Assembly: GCA_002694885.1 (NCBI GenBank)
Contig: NZNM01000132.1
Location: 62,001 to 126,000, forward strand
Direction: 5' to 3'
Length of the DNA stretch: 64,000 nt
Source: Opitutaceae bacterium
GTDB taxonomy: Bacteria > Verrucomicrobiota > Verrucomicrobiia > Opitutales > Opitutaceae
The notes under the pieces were generated by a model. It had not been told where the DNA came from, did no database searches, and saw only the letters and a list, made by a program, of their open reading frames with translations. This document shows positions 39,599 to 48,466 of this stretch, piece after piece (the first letter of the stretch is position 1; each line of letters opens with the position of its first letter). The position numbers and the translations under genes were made by a program.

Positions 39599-39898
39599 CT
39601 AGGTTGTTTCTTGCGGGCGATCGCTATGTCCGAGATCGCGTCCAGGGTCGATACGATCGCGAATGAGCTGCTTGATTTCTTTCGCTTCGGGAAACCGACC
39701 CGAGTCCTTTCTCGAGAAAATCAGCTCTTCATTGAGACGAATTTCCATTATCCCGCCGCAACCTGGCTGTAAGGCCACTTCGCCGATGTCATCTGCGAAA
39801 GTGGTCAAAATTTCTTGGGCCAGCCAAGCGGCTCTCATCATCCATCGGCACTGACGGCAATAGAGGATCGAAACTCTGGGCGTTTTCAGATCAGTCAT
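39599..39898 (-). CDS. SelW/Rdx-family thiol protein (CxxC form)
   Basis: A 99-residue protein of the SelT/SelW/SelH family: VSILYCRQCRWMMRAAWLAQ carries the redox motif C-x-x-C; selenium-dependent relatives have C-x-x-U. VALQPGCGGIMEIRLN, FSRKDSGRFPEAKEIKQLIR and the end RIDPGRDLGHSD are family blocks. The start at 39896-39898 (MTDLKTPRV) is preferred to the upstream codon at 39922. It should be a small thiol oxidoreductase. It ends five bases from the Spx/ArsC gene, tail to tail. Confidence 0.9.
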   Translation of the reverse strand: MTDLKTPRVSILYCRQCRWMMRAAWLAQEILTTFADDIGEVALQPGCGGIMEIRLNEELIFSRKDSGRFPEAKEIKQLIRDRIDPGRDLGHSDRPQETT

Positions 39899-39955
39899 GA
39901 TGGAGCCATTCAAGGCGCCCATCGTAAGACTTCAAAGCGAAAGCGTTGCCGTCGT

Positions 39956-40144
39956 TTAGTTGAGCTCGGCTTGCTCGATTAGATTCTTTACGCGAGATTC
40001 GGGTTGGCGGGCCAGAGTGTTGGCATGCTTGGTAACGATGTTCAACGCAGCGATCCGATACGCTTCGCCCAAAGTTGGGAAATTCATTACGTTCTCCAGG
40101 AATACACGCACGTCGTTGTTCGGAAGTCGAGAATCTACCCTTTC
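39956..40144 (-). pseudogene. C-terminal remnant of a pyridine nucleotide-disulfide oxidoreductase, SthA-like
   Basis: The minus frame gives FLENVMNFPTLGEAYRIAAL then NIVTKHANTLARQPESRVK and a stop at 39956-39958. The F-x-(x)-x-x-F-N-(Y/F)-P-T-x-x-E-A-Y-R-(I/V)-A-A-L block is the dimer-interface end of soluble transhydrogenase SthA and its relatives. Nothing of the FAD or NAD domains precedes it: the frame turns non-homologous at about 40144, exactly where the next remnant begins on the other strand. No start codon or ribosome site is likely, so it is dead. Confidence 0.5.
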
Positions 40145-40446
40145 TCAATGACTGGGAGTTTTGGGAAACGGTCAATAGATTGACGGTAGGCGAGACTCCT
40201 TTGGTTTCAAGTAGTGCTCCTGAAGGCTTTCTTCGACCGCCTAGCGCGATGGCTGACCAGCATTTCCACAACCAAGAATTGTCACTGACCGACTATGGGT
40301 GGAAAGTTTTAAGTGAAGGTAGTCACTATGGAGCTGGGGATTATCAGAGCAGGTGGATTGGTGGCGTAGAAGTTTCGAAGGCTTCACTGTTGTGTTGGGA
40401 CTACTCGAGGAGTTGCATAGAAGTTTGGTCAGAGGCTAATTCCTAG
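40141..40446 (+). pseudogene. C-terminal remnant of a hypothetical protein
   Basis: From about 40141 the plus frame reads PFLNDWEFWETVNRLTVGET then FLRPPSAMADQHFHNQ, SLTDYGWKVLSEGSH and SRWIGGVEVSKA, ending at 40444-40446. The order F-L-x-D-x-x-F-W, L-T-x-x-G-x-x-V-L and (D)-R-W-(L/I)-G-G-V is the C-terminal end of a widespread uncharacterised family, DUF1835-like in my memory. The N-terminal half is missing. With the sthA-like remnant, the two are 5'-truncated at the same point, as if one deletion removed the fronts of two divergent genes. Confidence 0.4.
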
Positions 40447-40558
40447 GCGCGGGAATAGTGTGGTAAAGCTTGAGGAGATTTTGATTTGAGCGCGCGGACT
40501 ACTCAATCTGTTTGTTTTCGATTGGTTCCGCGTCTAAAGTATGCTTTCTGCCTGTTCT

Positions 40559-43423
40559 ATGCAAAGATTCGCTGTAGGCCAACGCTACTTTAGCGAGCCA
40601 GAACCCGAATTGGGCTTAGGATCGGTGGTGGACGTAGGAGCTTTCCAAGTTGAAATCGACTTCTCAAAATCCGGAGAAGTTCGACGTTATGCTTCGGATA
40701 CAAGCGTGCTAAAACGAGTTTCCGTAAGCAAGGGAGAGACCGTTGAGACATCTGATGGTCGCTCGATTCGCGTAGATGCAATCGTCGATGAGGATTTGCT
40801 GTATAGATATATCGGTGACGGAGGATCCGCGAGGGAAGATGAGCTTGCCTGGGTGGATTCGTTTGGATTGCCCCAAGATCGTATCCTAAATGGAAATGCT
40901 GGATCGAGCTCGGAGTTCGACCTCAGGTATAGGACGCTCGCTATGAGAAATGAACTTAGACGATCGCCCCTCAGAGGTTTCATGGGTGGGCGGGTAGATC
41001 TCCTTCCCCATCAGATTTATATCTTGCACGAGTTTTCGTCTCGGCAGATCCCTCGGGTATTGCTCTCGGATGAGGTGGGATTGGGTAAGACGATCGAAGC
41101 CTGTTTAATTATCCAGCGGATGCGAGCGATTGGTAGAGCTGAGCGAGTTTTGATACTCGTACCCGAATCGCTGGTTCACCAATGGTTTGTCGAGCTGTTG
41201 AGGCGCTTCAATTTGTGGTTCAATATATATGACGAGGAACGCTGCCGAGCGGTTGAGAGTGGAGACGGGGAAGAGAATCCATTTCTTGATGAGCAGCTCA
41301 TCCTCTGCTCGATTGACTATTTATCCGACAACGATAACCGCAGCGACCAGGCAACGGATGCAGGTTGGGACATAGTAGTGGTTGACGAAGCTCACCATCT
41401 AGAGTGGACTCCAGAGCGTTCGAATCTGCAATACGACTTGGTGTCTAATTTGAGTCGCGTTAGCCCGGGCCTGTTGCTGCTGACTGCGACGCCAACGCAG
41501 CTCGGTGTGGCAGGGCATTTCGCACGATTGCGATTGCTAGACCCAGATCGCTATAGCGATCTCGAGGCGTTTAGCCAGGAAGCCGAGGATTTCGAATCCA
41601 TAGCCAGCATAGCGGAACGCATCGTTGAGGGAAGGGAACTCTCAAGCGATGATCGAAGGCAACTGAAACGGATATTCAATAAGGATCTCGAAGGCCTGGA
41701 AACGAAGCTGGCTAATTTCGAATCTGGTTTAAAGGGAGCCAAAGAGACGCTTTTGCGGGCTTTACTTGATGAACATGGAACTGGGCGAGTTGTATTCAGA
41801 AATACTCGGCTCAATATGAAGGGCTTCCCGAAAAGGAAGTATTGTCCGGCGCCCCTAGATGGCGGTGAGACCAGAAAGGGGCAGATTAGTCGGCTGTTGA
41901 AAGAGTTTCTAGTCGAGTGCGGCAAAGCTGAGGGCGGCATACGCTATGGCTTTTCGGACGATTGCCGACTGGATTGGCTGGTAGCTTTTCTGAAAGCCAA
42001 ACGGGAAGCGAAAGCGCTATTGATCTGCAAGTCGCAGCAGAAAGCCATAGCGCTCGATGCGGCATTGAAGAAAGTATTGAATATAAAGGCGGCTCTGTTC
42101 CACGAAGGGCTACCACTGGTCCAACGGGACCGGAATGCGGCTTGGTTTGCTGAGGAAGAAGGGGCCCGCTTGCTAATCTGTTCCGAAATCGGAAGTGAAG
42201 GGCGAAATTTTCAGTTCGCTCACCACCTAGTTCTTTTTGACTTGCCCATCAATCCTGGCTTGCTCGAGCAAAGAATTGGTCGACTCGACCGTATTGGGCA
42301 AACGGCTACAATTCAGATCCATGTACCTTACCTGGTAGGGAGTCCGCAAGAATTCTTGGCGGATTGGTATCATCAAGGATTGGATGCATTCGAAAGCTGC
42401 GCGCATGGAGTGGCTGAGTATCGAAAAGCTTTCGAAAAGAAGGCTCTCAAGGGAGCTGTAGCGTATGGGACGCAAAAAGAATCTCCTGGGAGAGGAGAAC
42501 TAGAGAAACTTATTGAGGAAACACTGGTTTTCAGAGAATCGCTGAATGAGAAGCTGCGTCGTGGAAGGGATCGCTTGCTAGAATTGAATTCGTTTGACCC
42601 TGCGATTGCCGAGAAAGTAATTGAGGCGATTCGGGAATCGGAATCGGACAACCGAGCCAGAGAACTACTCGGGGAGGTAATGGATCTCTTTGGGGTGAGA
42701 ATTGAGGAGCATGAAGGTGGAGATGTTTTCCTCAATTCTCGACATGCCTACGTAGACTCGTATCCACAAATCCCTGAAGAAGGATTGCTTGCCACGTTCG
42801 AGCGAACTCGAGCGATCGCCCGCGAAGATATTCGATTCGTATCCAAAGACCATCCACTCTTTGACGAATCAATGGAATTGCTTATAAACTCGGAAAAAGG
42901 AGTTGCCAGTTTCGCGCTTCTCGAGTCGGAGGAGTCGAATCTGTTTCTAGATGCGGTGTTCGTGCTTGAGGCGGTCGCAGATTCCAAATTGCATGTAGAA
43001 CGGTTCATTGCTACGACTCCGCTACGCGTACTCGTTGACGCTAGCGGCCGAGACTTGGGAACCCATCGAGAAACCGAGATTGTCGAATCAGAACTACGGA
43101 ATGGATCGATTAATCGCTTCCTTGAAGATACGGGTTTCTCGAAGGAGCTCCTGACAACTCTTCTCGACTCTGCTGAAGCGATGGCAGAGAAGGATGCGAA
43201 TCAATTGAAAAAGGAGGCCAGATCCAGAATGAGGCGAGCTCTAGGTGGAGAGCTGGAACGGCTGATTGATCTAAAACGGATCAATCCAAATGTCTTGCCG
43301 GAGGAAATCGAACTGGCCAAGGAAGAGATTAACGGCATCGATGCCGCAATAAGCTCAGCCCGATTGCGTTTGGATTCTTTAAGACTGATTGTCCAAGGCG
43401 AAGTAGATCCGTGGGAAGTCTAG
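40559..43423 (+). CDS. rapA: RNA polymerase-associated SNF2 ATPase RapA
   Basis: RapA is a Swi2/Snf2 ATPase that binds RNA polymerase and helps recycle it. The 954-residue product (E. coli 968) aligns from end to end: QRFAVGQRYFSEPEPELGLG, LRYRTLAMRNELRRSPLRGF, PHQIYILHEFSSRQIPRVLL, Walker A DEVGLGKTIEACLI, PESLVHQWFVELLRRFNLWF, the DEAH box VVVDEAHHLEW, LLLTATPTQLG, RVVFRNTRLNMKGFPKR, and helicase motif VI in EQRIGRLDRIGQ. The ATG at 40559 is chosen because M-x-x-F-x-x-G-Q-R is the family start. The next nearest gene is 400 bases away, so it is monocistronic. RapA is best documented in gammaproteobacteria. Confidence 0.95.
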   Translation: MQRFAVGQRYFSEPEPELGLGSVVDVGAFQVEIDFSKSGEVRRYASDTSVLKRVSVSKGETVETSDGRSIRVDAIVDEDLLYRYIGDGGSAREDELAWVDSFGLPQDRILNGNAGSSSEFDLRYRTLAMRNELRRSPLRGFMGGRVDLLPHQIYILHEFSSRQIPRVLLSDEVGLGKTIEACLIIQRMRAIGRAERVLILVPESLVHQWFVELLRRFNLWFNIYDEERCRAVESGDGEENPFLDEQLILCSIDYLSDNDNRSDQATDAGWDIVVVDEAHHLEWTPERSNLQYDLVSNLSRVSPGLLLLTATPTQLGVAGHFARLRLLDPDRYSDLEAFSQEAEDFESIASIAERIVEGRELSSDDRRQLKRIFNKDLEGLETKLANFESGLKGAKETLLRALLDEHGTGRVVFRNTRLNMKGFPKRKYCPAPLDGGETRKGQISRLLKEFLVECGKAEGGIRYGFSDDCRLDWLVAFLKAKREAKALLICKSQQKAIALDAALKKVLNIKAALFHEGLPLVQRDRNAAWFAEEEGARLLICSEIGSEGRNFQFAHHLVLFDLPINPGLLEQRIGRLDRIGQTATIQIHVPYLVGSPQEFLADWYHQGLDAFESCAHGVAEYRKAFEKKALKGAVAYGTQKESPGRGELEKLIEETLVFRESLNEKLRRGRDRLLELNSFDPAIAEKVIEAIRESESDNRARELLGEVMDLFGVRIEEHEGGDVFLNSRHAYVDSYPQIPEEGLLATFERTRAIAREDIRFVSKDHPLFDESMELLINSEKGVASFALLESEESNLFLDAVFVLEAVADSKLHVERFIATTPLRVLVDASGRDLGTHRETEIVESELRNGSINRFLEDTGFSKELLTTLLDSAEAMAEKDANQLKKEARSRMRRALGGELERLIDLKRINPNVLPEEIELAKEEINGIDAAISSARLRLDSLRLIVQGEVDPWEV

Positions 43424-43838
43424 CGTTCTATCCGAGGGCCTAGTTCGGTGCTCATTGGAAGATTGCTTAGCCGGCTAGGAGCCTAACCTTCATATAATTG
43501 GCCGAAAATACCTGTTTTTGAGTAGTTTAATCTATTGTCGATTCGCTAAGGATCCTTAGTGTGCAGGGGTGGCTTTTTCGGATGCGATTCCCGTGAACCG
43601 GCCCTCAGCTAGGGGCGAGGAATGCCAGGCGCTGAACGAATGCCTGTTGAGGACGGTTACGGAGAGCCAATTCAGAAAGTTGACGTATCTTCAGAGACTT
43701 TGGAGCGAAGCGCTAGGGCGAAACTGAAAAACGCCCTGCGACAAAAGCTTGGATATAATGTCCAGGGAAAGCTGAGCTCCACCGAAAGGCTGGGACAGCA
43801 TCTTTCTGCGAAAGTATAGTGGAATGGTATCAGCTTGC
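43424..43838. other. Mostly non-coding gap with two competing small ORFs
   Basis: The gap between rapA and the end of glmS holds a 52-residue plus-strand ORF from GTG 43569 to 43727 (includes SQFRKLTYLQRLWSEALG). An overlapping 65-residue ORF in another frame runs from 43622 to 43819 (includes ARAKLKNALRQKLG). Both are helical and charged; read one after the other they could be a single gene with a frameshift near 43700. I recognise neither. No terminator-like stem was seen. Confidence 0.25.
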
Positions 43839-45686
43839 TTATTCGACGGTGACCGATTTGGCCAAGTTGCGCGGCTTATCTACGTCGCATCCCCGTAGAT
43901 TCGCTATGTGGTAGCTAAGAAGCTGCATGGGAATGCTCGCAAGTACCGGCAAGATGGCTCGGTGGCAATTCGGTATAAGTATCTGGTCATCGACCAGGTC
44001 CTCGGGAAGCGGATTGCTCTCATTGGCAACAGCGATAACCGGGGCGCCTCGAGCTTTGACCTCCTGAATATTGGATACGAGCTTGCCATGAATATCAGGC
44101 TGGGTTGCTAGAACGATGGCTGGACATTCCCCGCTGATTAAAGCAATGGGTCCATGCTTCATTTCGGCTGCCGGATAGCCCTCAGCATGGATATAGGAAA
44201 TCTCTTTGAGTTTCAGCGCTCCTTCTAAGGCGATTGGAAACATGTCCTGACGACCTAGGAATAGGCAATCGGTCATATCCTTGTATTTTTTGGATACTTC
44301 CAAAATCTGATCATTCAGTTTGACGGTTTCCGCTACCAAAGCGGGCGCTTGCTTGAGGGCTTTGACGTAGTCGAGCCCTTCTTGAAAGGACATGTCGCGG
44401 AGCCGGCCGAGATAGAGAGCCAGCATGGACAAAATATGCAGCTGAGAAGTGAAGGCTTTTGTCGAGGCGACGCCGATTTCCGGACCGGCATGTTGATAGA
44501 TACCGCCGTCAGATTCGCGGGCGATCGTCGAGCCGACGCTATTGTTTATTGCCAGCGTCTTGTATCCTTTTCGTTTGGATTCACGCAGGGCGGCTAGCGT
44601 GTCAATCGTTTCCCCGGATTGGCTGATCACCATGACTAGCGTATTCTTGTCAAGCGGCGCGTTTCGGTAGCGAAATTCCGATGCGTACTCGACCTCGACG
44701 GGAATACGGGCGAATCGTTCGATGAGATATTCGCCGACTAGGCAAGCATGCCAGGCCGTACCGCAGGCGCAGAGCAATATGCGATCGATTTGCCTGAGTT
44801 CCTGGGCGCTGACGTTAAGACCTCCAAACTTGGCGGTGCTTTGATCATCGGAGAAACGTCCTCGCATCGCGTTTTCCAAGGCCTTTGGCTGATCGAAGAT
44901 CTCTTTCAGCATGTAGTTCCGGAAGTCTCCCAACTCGCTTTCGGCGATTTCCCAGTCGATCTTTTTAACCTCCGGAGTGAGGGCCTGCTCGTCCGAAGTG
45001 ATCAGATTAAGTTCCCCGTCTTTGAGGCTAACGATTTCCCCGTCGTTCAGGTAGACGACATTGGAAGTTCGGCTGATGATTGCCGATACATCGCTGGCCA
45101 GTAGGTACTCGTCGGCCCCAATGCCGACAATTAAAGGCGAACCCTTGCGAGCCCCAACCAGTTCATTCGGCTGTTCCACGCACATCACAGCGATCCCATA
45201 GGTTCCCTCGATGTGGCTTAGCGTCTTGCGGACGCTGTTCAAAAACCGGTTGTCCGAATCGGCGTCCTCTTTGGCATAGTGATAGGCGATCAGATTGCAG
45301 AGAGCTTCGGAGTCAGTTTCAGAATAGAAAGTGTACCCTTCACCCTCTAAAAACTTTCGAATCGACAGGTAGTTTTCGATTACGCCGTTGTGAACCATGG
45401 CGATTTTACCGTCACTGCTCACATGAGGGTGGGCGTTTTCCTCGGTAACGGCCCCGTGCGTGGCCCAGCGAGTGTGGCTGATTCCAAGTTGCCCAGATAG
45501 CCCATTGCCGGATACGTTTTTAGCCAGATCAGTGACCCGGCCTTTGTGCTTTTTCAGCTTTAGCGCCTCGTCAGCCAGGACGGCTACTCCAGCCGAATCG
45601 TAGCCCCGATATTCGAGCCGTTTGAGCCCTTCGAGCAAGATGGGAGATGCCTCCCGCGTTCCAATATAACCGACGATTCCGCACAT
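43839..45686 (-). CDS. glmS: Glutamine-fructose-6-phosphate aminotransferase GlmS
   Basis: GlmS makes glucosamine-6-phosphate from fructose-6-phosphate and glutamine, the entry to UDP-GlcNAc for wall and LPS. The 615-residue product begins MCGIVGYIGTREASPILLEG, with Cys2 the N-terminal nucleophile after Met removal. It has glutaminase blocks ISHTRWATHGAVTEENAHPH and FYSETDSEALCNLI, and two SIS domains with VISQSGETIDTLAALRE and SYIHAEGYPAAEMKHGPIAL, ending DVDKPRNLAKSVTVE as usual. No glmS riboswitch could be recognised in the 150 bases upstream. It provides the substrate path used later by murA. Confidence 0.97.
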   Translation of the reverse strand: MCGIVGYIGTREASPILLEGLKRLEYRGYDSAGVAVLADEALKLKKHKGRVTDLAKNVSGNGLSGQLGISHTRWATHGAVTEENAHPHVSSDGKIAMVHNGVIENYLSIRKFLEGEGYTFYSETDSEALCNLIAYHYAKEDADSDNRFLNSVRKTLSHIEGTYGIAVMCVEQPNELVGARKGSPLIVGIGADEYLLASDVSAIISRTSNVVYLNDGEIVSLKDGELNLITSDEQALTPEVKKIDWEIAESELGDFRNYMLKEIFDQPKALENAMRGRFSDDQSTAKFGGLNVSAQELRQIDRILLCACGTAWHACLVGEYLIERFARIPVEVEYASEFRYRNAPLDKNTLVMVISQSGETIDTLAALRESKRKGYKTLAINNSVGSTIARESDGGIYQHAGPEIGVASTKAFTSQLHILSMLALYLGRLRDMSFQEGLDYVKALKQAPALVAETVKLNDQILEVSKKYKDMTDCLFLGRQDMFPIALEGALKLKEISYIHAEGYPAAEMKHGPIALISGECPAIVLATQPDIHGKLVSNIQEVKARGAPVIAVANESNPLPEDLVDDQILIPNCHRAILPVLASIPMQLLSYHIANLRGCDVDKPRNLAKSVTVE

Positions 45687-45839
45687 GATGAGAGGTGGAT
45701 TTGATTTGAGTGGATACCTCTTTGGTTTTTTGGCTTCTGGAGACGAAGATTGTTTTCTATTGGTGTTGGTGAAAAGGCCGCTTTTCTCTCAGAGTCGTTT
45801 TCTTAAAGTATTTAAATCCCCAATCGGACATAACCTGCG

Positions 45840-47069
45840 ATTATTAATCTAAATTCGCTTCTATATTCACTCGGATTATCGGGACTCTTTTCTTCTCGAA
45901 TTTTCCTGCCCGCCTTTGTTACCGCCTTTTTTCTGAAGTATGGCCATTCGTGGCCCTTTTTGAACAACATTGAACTGCTCGCGAATTTAGCGGAAAAGGC
46001 GAACAATCATCCGACCTGGTTCACGAGTGGCTGGGTGATCACAGCGCTAGGGGTATTGTCTCTACTCGAGTTCGCGGCTGACAAGTCGCCCGAAGCCCGG
46101 GAGCTTATGGATGACTTTTCGGTCTATGCGAAAACCAGTCTTTCTGGACTGACGACGTTGGGTGTCATGAATACGGCGGATGCCGAGTTCGCTGGAGATG
46201 TGCTGCAACAGGCGGGAATCATCGAGCTGATTCCCGCCATCGTTTCCGCGGGAGCCACCTATTTTGGAGCCACGGTAAGAGGCGGAGTATAGGGAGTTCT
46301 CACCGATGCAGATCCAGATGGCACGGTAAAGATTCGCGGATTTATCAGCTGGGTTGAGGACTTTTTAGCAGTCGTCGGAGTTTGGTATCTCCTGTATGCG
46401 CCGGCCTTCGCCTTAATCGTGATCCTCGCCTTTTTCGGATCGCTATAACTTATTCGCAAGTACCACGAAGGGAAATTGGAGGATCTCAAGACGCCCTGTG
46501 AAAATTGTGGCGAACGCATTCATTCATTTGCGACGGCTTGCCACCATTGCGGAGCTAAACGGGAACATCCGAACTTTATAGGGTTTTTAGGCGGCGTCAA
46601 AGATGAGAAGGCGGCATCGGTTGAAGATCAGAAACTGCGACTCATGCGACTCAAGCGCTCGCCGTTGTCGGGCGAGCGATTCGAAGGAAAAGGGGTCGAG
46701 CAACAATGCGAAGAGAATGGAACAACCGCGTTTGCCGACAAGGCTTTGACTCAAGCCTACATAGGTTCAGTAGGAGCTAAACTCCCTAAGGTGCTCTTGG
46801 TGAGCGCTATACTGGGAATCGTACCCGTGCTGGGATTGATCGCAGGGGTCATTTACTACCGATTGCGTTTAGTAGCCCCTTTCCGAAGATATCTGACGTT
46901 CGGACAGAGCTTTGTGACCATATGGCTGCTCCGAATCATACTGGTAGTCTTGGCGATTCTCCAAGTGTCTTTCGGCGGTATCGTGGCTGTTCCATTGATG
47001 GCCCTGCTGAATTTCCTATTCTACCGATCAGCTTTCAATAAAGCGCTCTCCAAGGCGAATTTGCTTTAG
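45840..47069 (+). pseudogene. DUF4126-like membrane protein with zinc-ribbon tail, broken by two stops
   Basis: One frame of 410 codons from about 45840 to 47069 has two internal stops, TAG 46290-46292 and TAA 46446-46448. Before them: LPAFVTAFFLKYGHSWPFLN, then GWVITALGVLSLLEFAADKS and ATYFGATVRGGV. Between them: GFISWVEDFLAVVGVWYLLY. After them: a zinc ribbon (CENCGERIHSFATACHHCGA) and two membrane helices. The first part resembles DUF4126 proteins. No ATG, GTG or TTG opens the frame between the stop at 45831 and the first conserved residues, only ATT codons, so the start is lost or very unusual. Frames are kept on both sides of each stop; the lesions are substitutions. Confidence 0.65.
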
Positions 47070-47079
47070 AATGAAAAAA

Positions 47080-47101
47080 CGGCGCCTTTTCTTTGGCGCC
47101 G
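47080..47101 (-). terminator. Hairpin with T-run on the minus strand
   Basis: Arms CGGCGCC (47080-47086) and GGCGCCG (47095-47101) with an 8-base loop. On the minus strand the stem is followed by six T (plus-strand AAAAAA at 47074-47079), so it terminates leftward transcription, presumably from the small gene at 47258-47422. Confidence 0.7.
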
Positions 47102-47257
47102 CGGGATTTACGCGACGGCCGCCCTCGGTGGGCGACCGCCGGTTAGTTTTCTTATTTAGTTATGTTTCGCTCCCATCGTTGGATTCCAAGCGTTGACCGA
47201 GGTCAAGTGAGCTAAACTCGATTAGAAACGAGGATGGGTTCCTCGCTTGAAGCTCGA

Positions 47258-47422
47258 TTAAGCTCGCTGCTTGAGATCCATAGCTCCCAGGCCAATTAGG
47301 GCAGCGGTTACTGCTAGGCCCGCCACGAGATCTCCGGATGGACCGACGAGGCCCAGGAATCCGAATGGCACGAGAGCCAGGATGATGGATGCGATCAGGT
47401 TGCTTTTCGTTTGTGTGTTCAT
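47258..47422 (-). CDS. Tiny two-helix membrane protein
   Basis: A 54-residue product from ATG 47420-47422 to TAA 47258-47260: MNTQTKSN, helix LIASIILALVPFGFLGLVG, short turn PSGDL, helix VAGLAVTAALIGLGAM, basic tail DLKQRA. Two well-formed hydrophobic helices with an N-terminal basic residue, a divergent LysR gene 94 bases away and a leftward terminator at 47080-47101 together argue for a real short gene. Family unknown. It may be controlled by the LysR protein. Confidence 0.6.
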   Translation of the reverse strand: MNTQTKSNLIASIILALVPFGFLGLVGPSGDLVAGLAVTAALIGLGAMDLKQRA

Positions 47423-47480
47423 TTTTGCGGTCAGTTTTGGCTGACGCTAGGGATTATCGCGCATTTTAGTTATAACTTGA

Positions 47481-47497
47481 AATACTTATTAAGTATT
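47481..47497. promoter_or_regulatory. LysR-type site in the divergent promoter
   Basis: AATACTTATTAAGTATT has perfect 7-base arms, or in LysR terms ATAC, seven bases, GTAT (47482-47496). It lies 20 bases before the LysR gene start and 59 bases before the start of the 54-residue gene on the other strand. This is the standard position for autoregulation plus control of the divergent neighbour. Confidence 0.6.
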
Positions 47498-47516
47498 AAA
47501 ACAATAGTTTAAACCT

Positions 47517-48422
47517 ATGGAAATGCATCAGCTCAGGTATTTCTTGGCTGTAGTGGCCGAGAAGAATTTCACTCGGGCGGCGGAACGCTGCCACGTGTCG
47601 CAGCCGTCGTTAAGCGCCCAGATCATTAAACTAGAAGATGAACTGGGAGATCGGCTGTTCAATCGATTGGGCCGGCGCATAGAGTTGACCATGGCGGGAT
47701 CCTATTTCGAGAAGCGGGCTCGGAATATTCTGATGGAGGCCGACAATGCTTTAAGGGAGATTCAGGAAGGGACGGGAGACCCGAAAGGAACTCTCCAAAT
47801 TGGAGTAACTCCTTCAGTATCACCCAAACTTTTGTCTCCCGTTCTGAGGACCTGTAGGGATCGTTATCCCAATTTGAAGATTCAGGTGAATGAAAACCTT
47901 CGCCGGTCTTTGCTAGAGAATCTGATCGATGGCGATCTCGAAGTAGTCATCTCTTCTTATTCCGGAAAATCGGCAAACGTATTTGCAGAACCAATACTCC
48001 AAGAATCGCTAAATTTGGTAGTCCCGTCAGGCCACCCTTTAGCCATGGAGGAGGTCATCGATCTTAAGGAGCTGAAAAATGAACGGCTGATACTAATTGG
48101 AGAGTCGTCGACTTTGGGGGAGAAAGTGATCGAATTCTTCGAGCTCAATGATTTCGAGCCGGACATTGCCGGGTTGTGTTCCCAAGTACATACGGCCAAG
48201 TCTCTCGTGAACTGCGGTCTGGGGTTAGCCATTTTGCCAGAAACGGCTCGAGAAGATGTATCGCCCTACGACGTTGTATTCAAACCGTTGGCCTCAGCCA
48301 AGATGTCGAGATTGCTATTCGCTTTGACGCATGAGCGGCGCTATCTCTCTTCTGGGGCTAACCTGTTTTTGGAAACGGTTCGCGAGTTTGTCGATACGAG
48401 AAAATCGCCAAACCGCGAGTAG
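47517..48422 (+). CDS. LysR-family transcriptional regulator
   Basis: A 301-residue LysR protein: winged HTH in MHQLRYFLAVVAEKNFTRAA and CHVSQPSLSAQIIKLEDELG, then a linker helix. The periplasmic-binding-protein-like effector domain has GVTPSVSPKLLSPVL, SLNLVVPSGHPLA and GLGLAILPETA. It looks OxyR-like in outline but lacks cysteines at the OxyR sensor positions (the region reads LILIGESSTLGEKVIEF). It therefore probably binds a small-molecule effector that I cannot identify. It diverges from the tiny membrane gene across a dyad of LysR type. Confidence 0.93.
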   Translation: MEMHQLRYFLAVVAEKNFTRAAERCHVSQPSLSAQIIKLEDELGDRLFNRLGRRIELTMAGSYFEKRARNILMEADNALREIQEGTGDPKGTLQIGVTPSVSPKLLSPVLRTCRDRYPNLKIQVNENLRRSLLENLIDGDLEVVISSYSGKSANVFAEPILQESLNLVVPSGHPLAMEEVIDLKELKNERLILIGESSTLGEKVIEFFELNDFEPDIAGLCSQVHTAKSLVNCGLGLAILPETAREDVSPYDVVFKPLASAKMSRLLFALTHERRYLSSGANLFLETVREFVDTRKSPNRE

Positions 48423-48466
48423 CGCGGATTGGCGATTCCAAATTTGAAGCGAGTGACGGTGATTCG

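Noticed and set aside
39891-40271. 126-codon minus-strand ORF over the deletion scar
   Set aside because: Its frame is not the one that matches SthA-type proteins, and it crosses into the other remnant; composition is random-like.
45687-45839. glmS riboswitch-ribozyme upstream of glmS
   Set aside because: The gap is about 150 bases and I could not find the ribozyme core; the glmS ribozyme is mainly a Firmicutes element.
47517-48422. OxyR peroxide sensor
   Set aside because: The LysR protein lacks the two sensing cysteines at the expected place, so a peroxide-sensor call is not supported.
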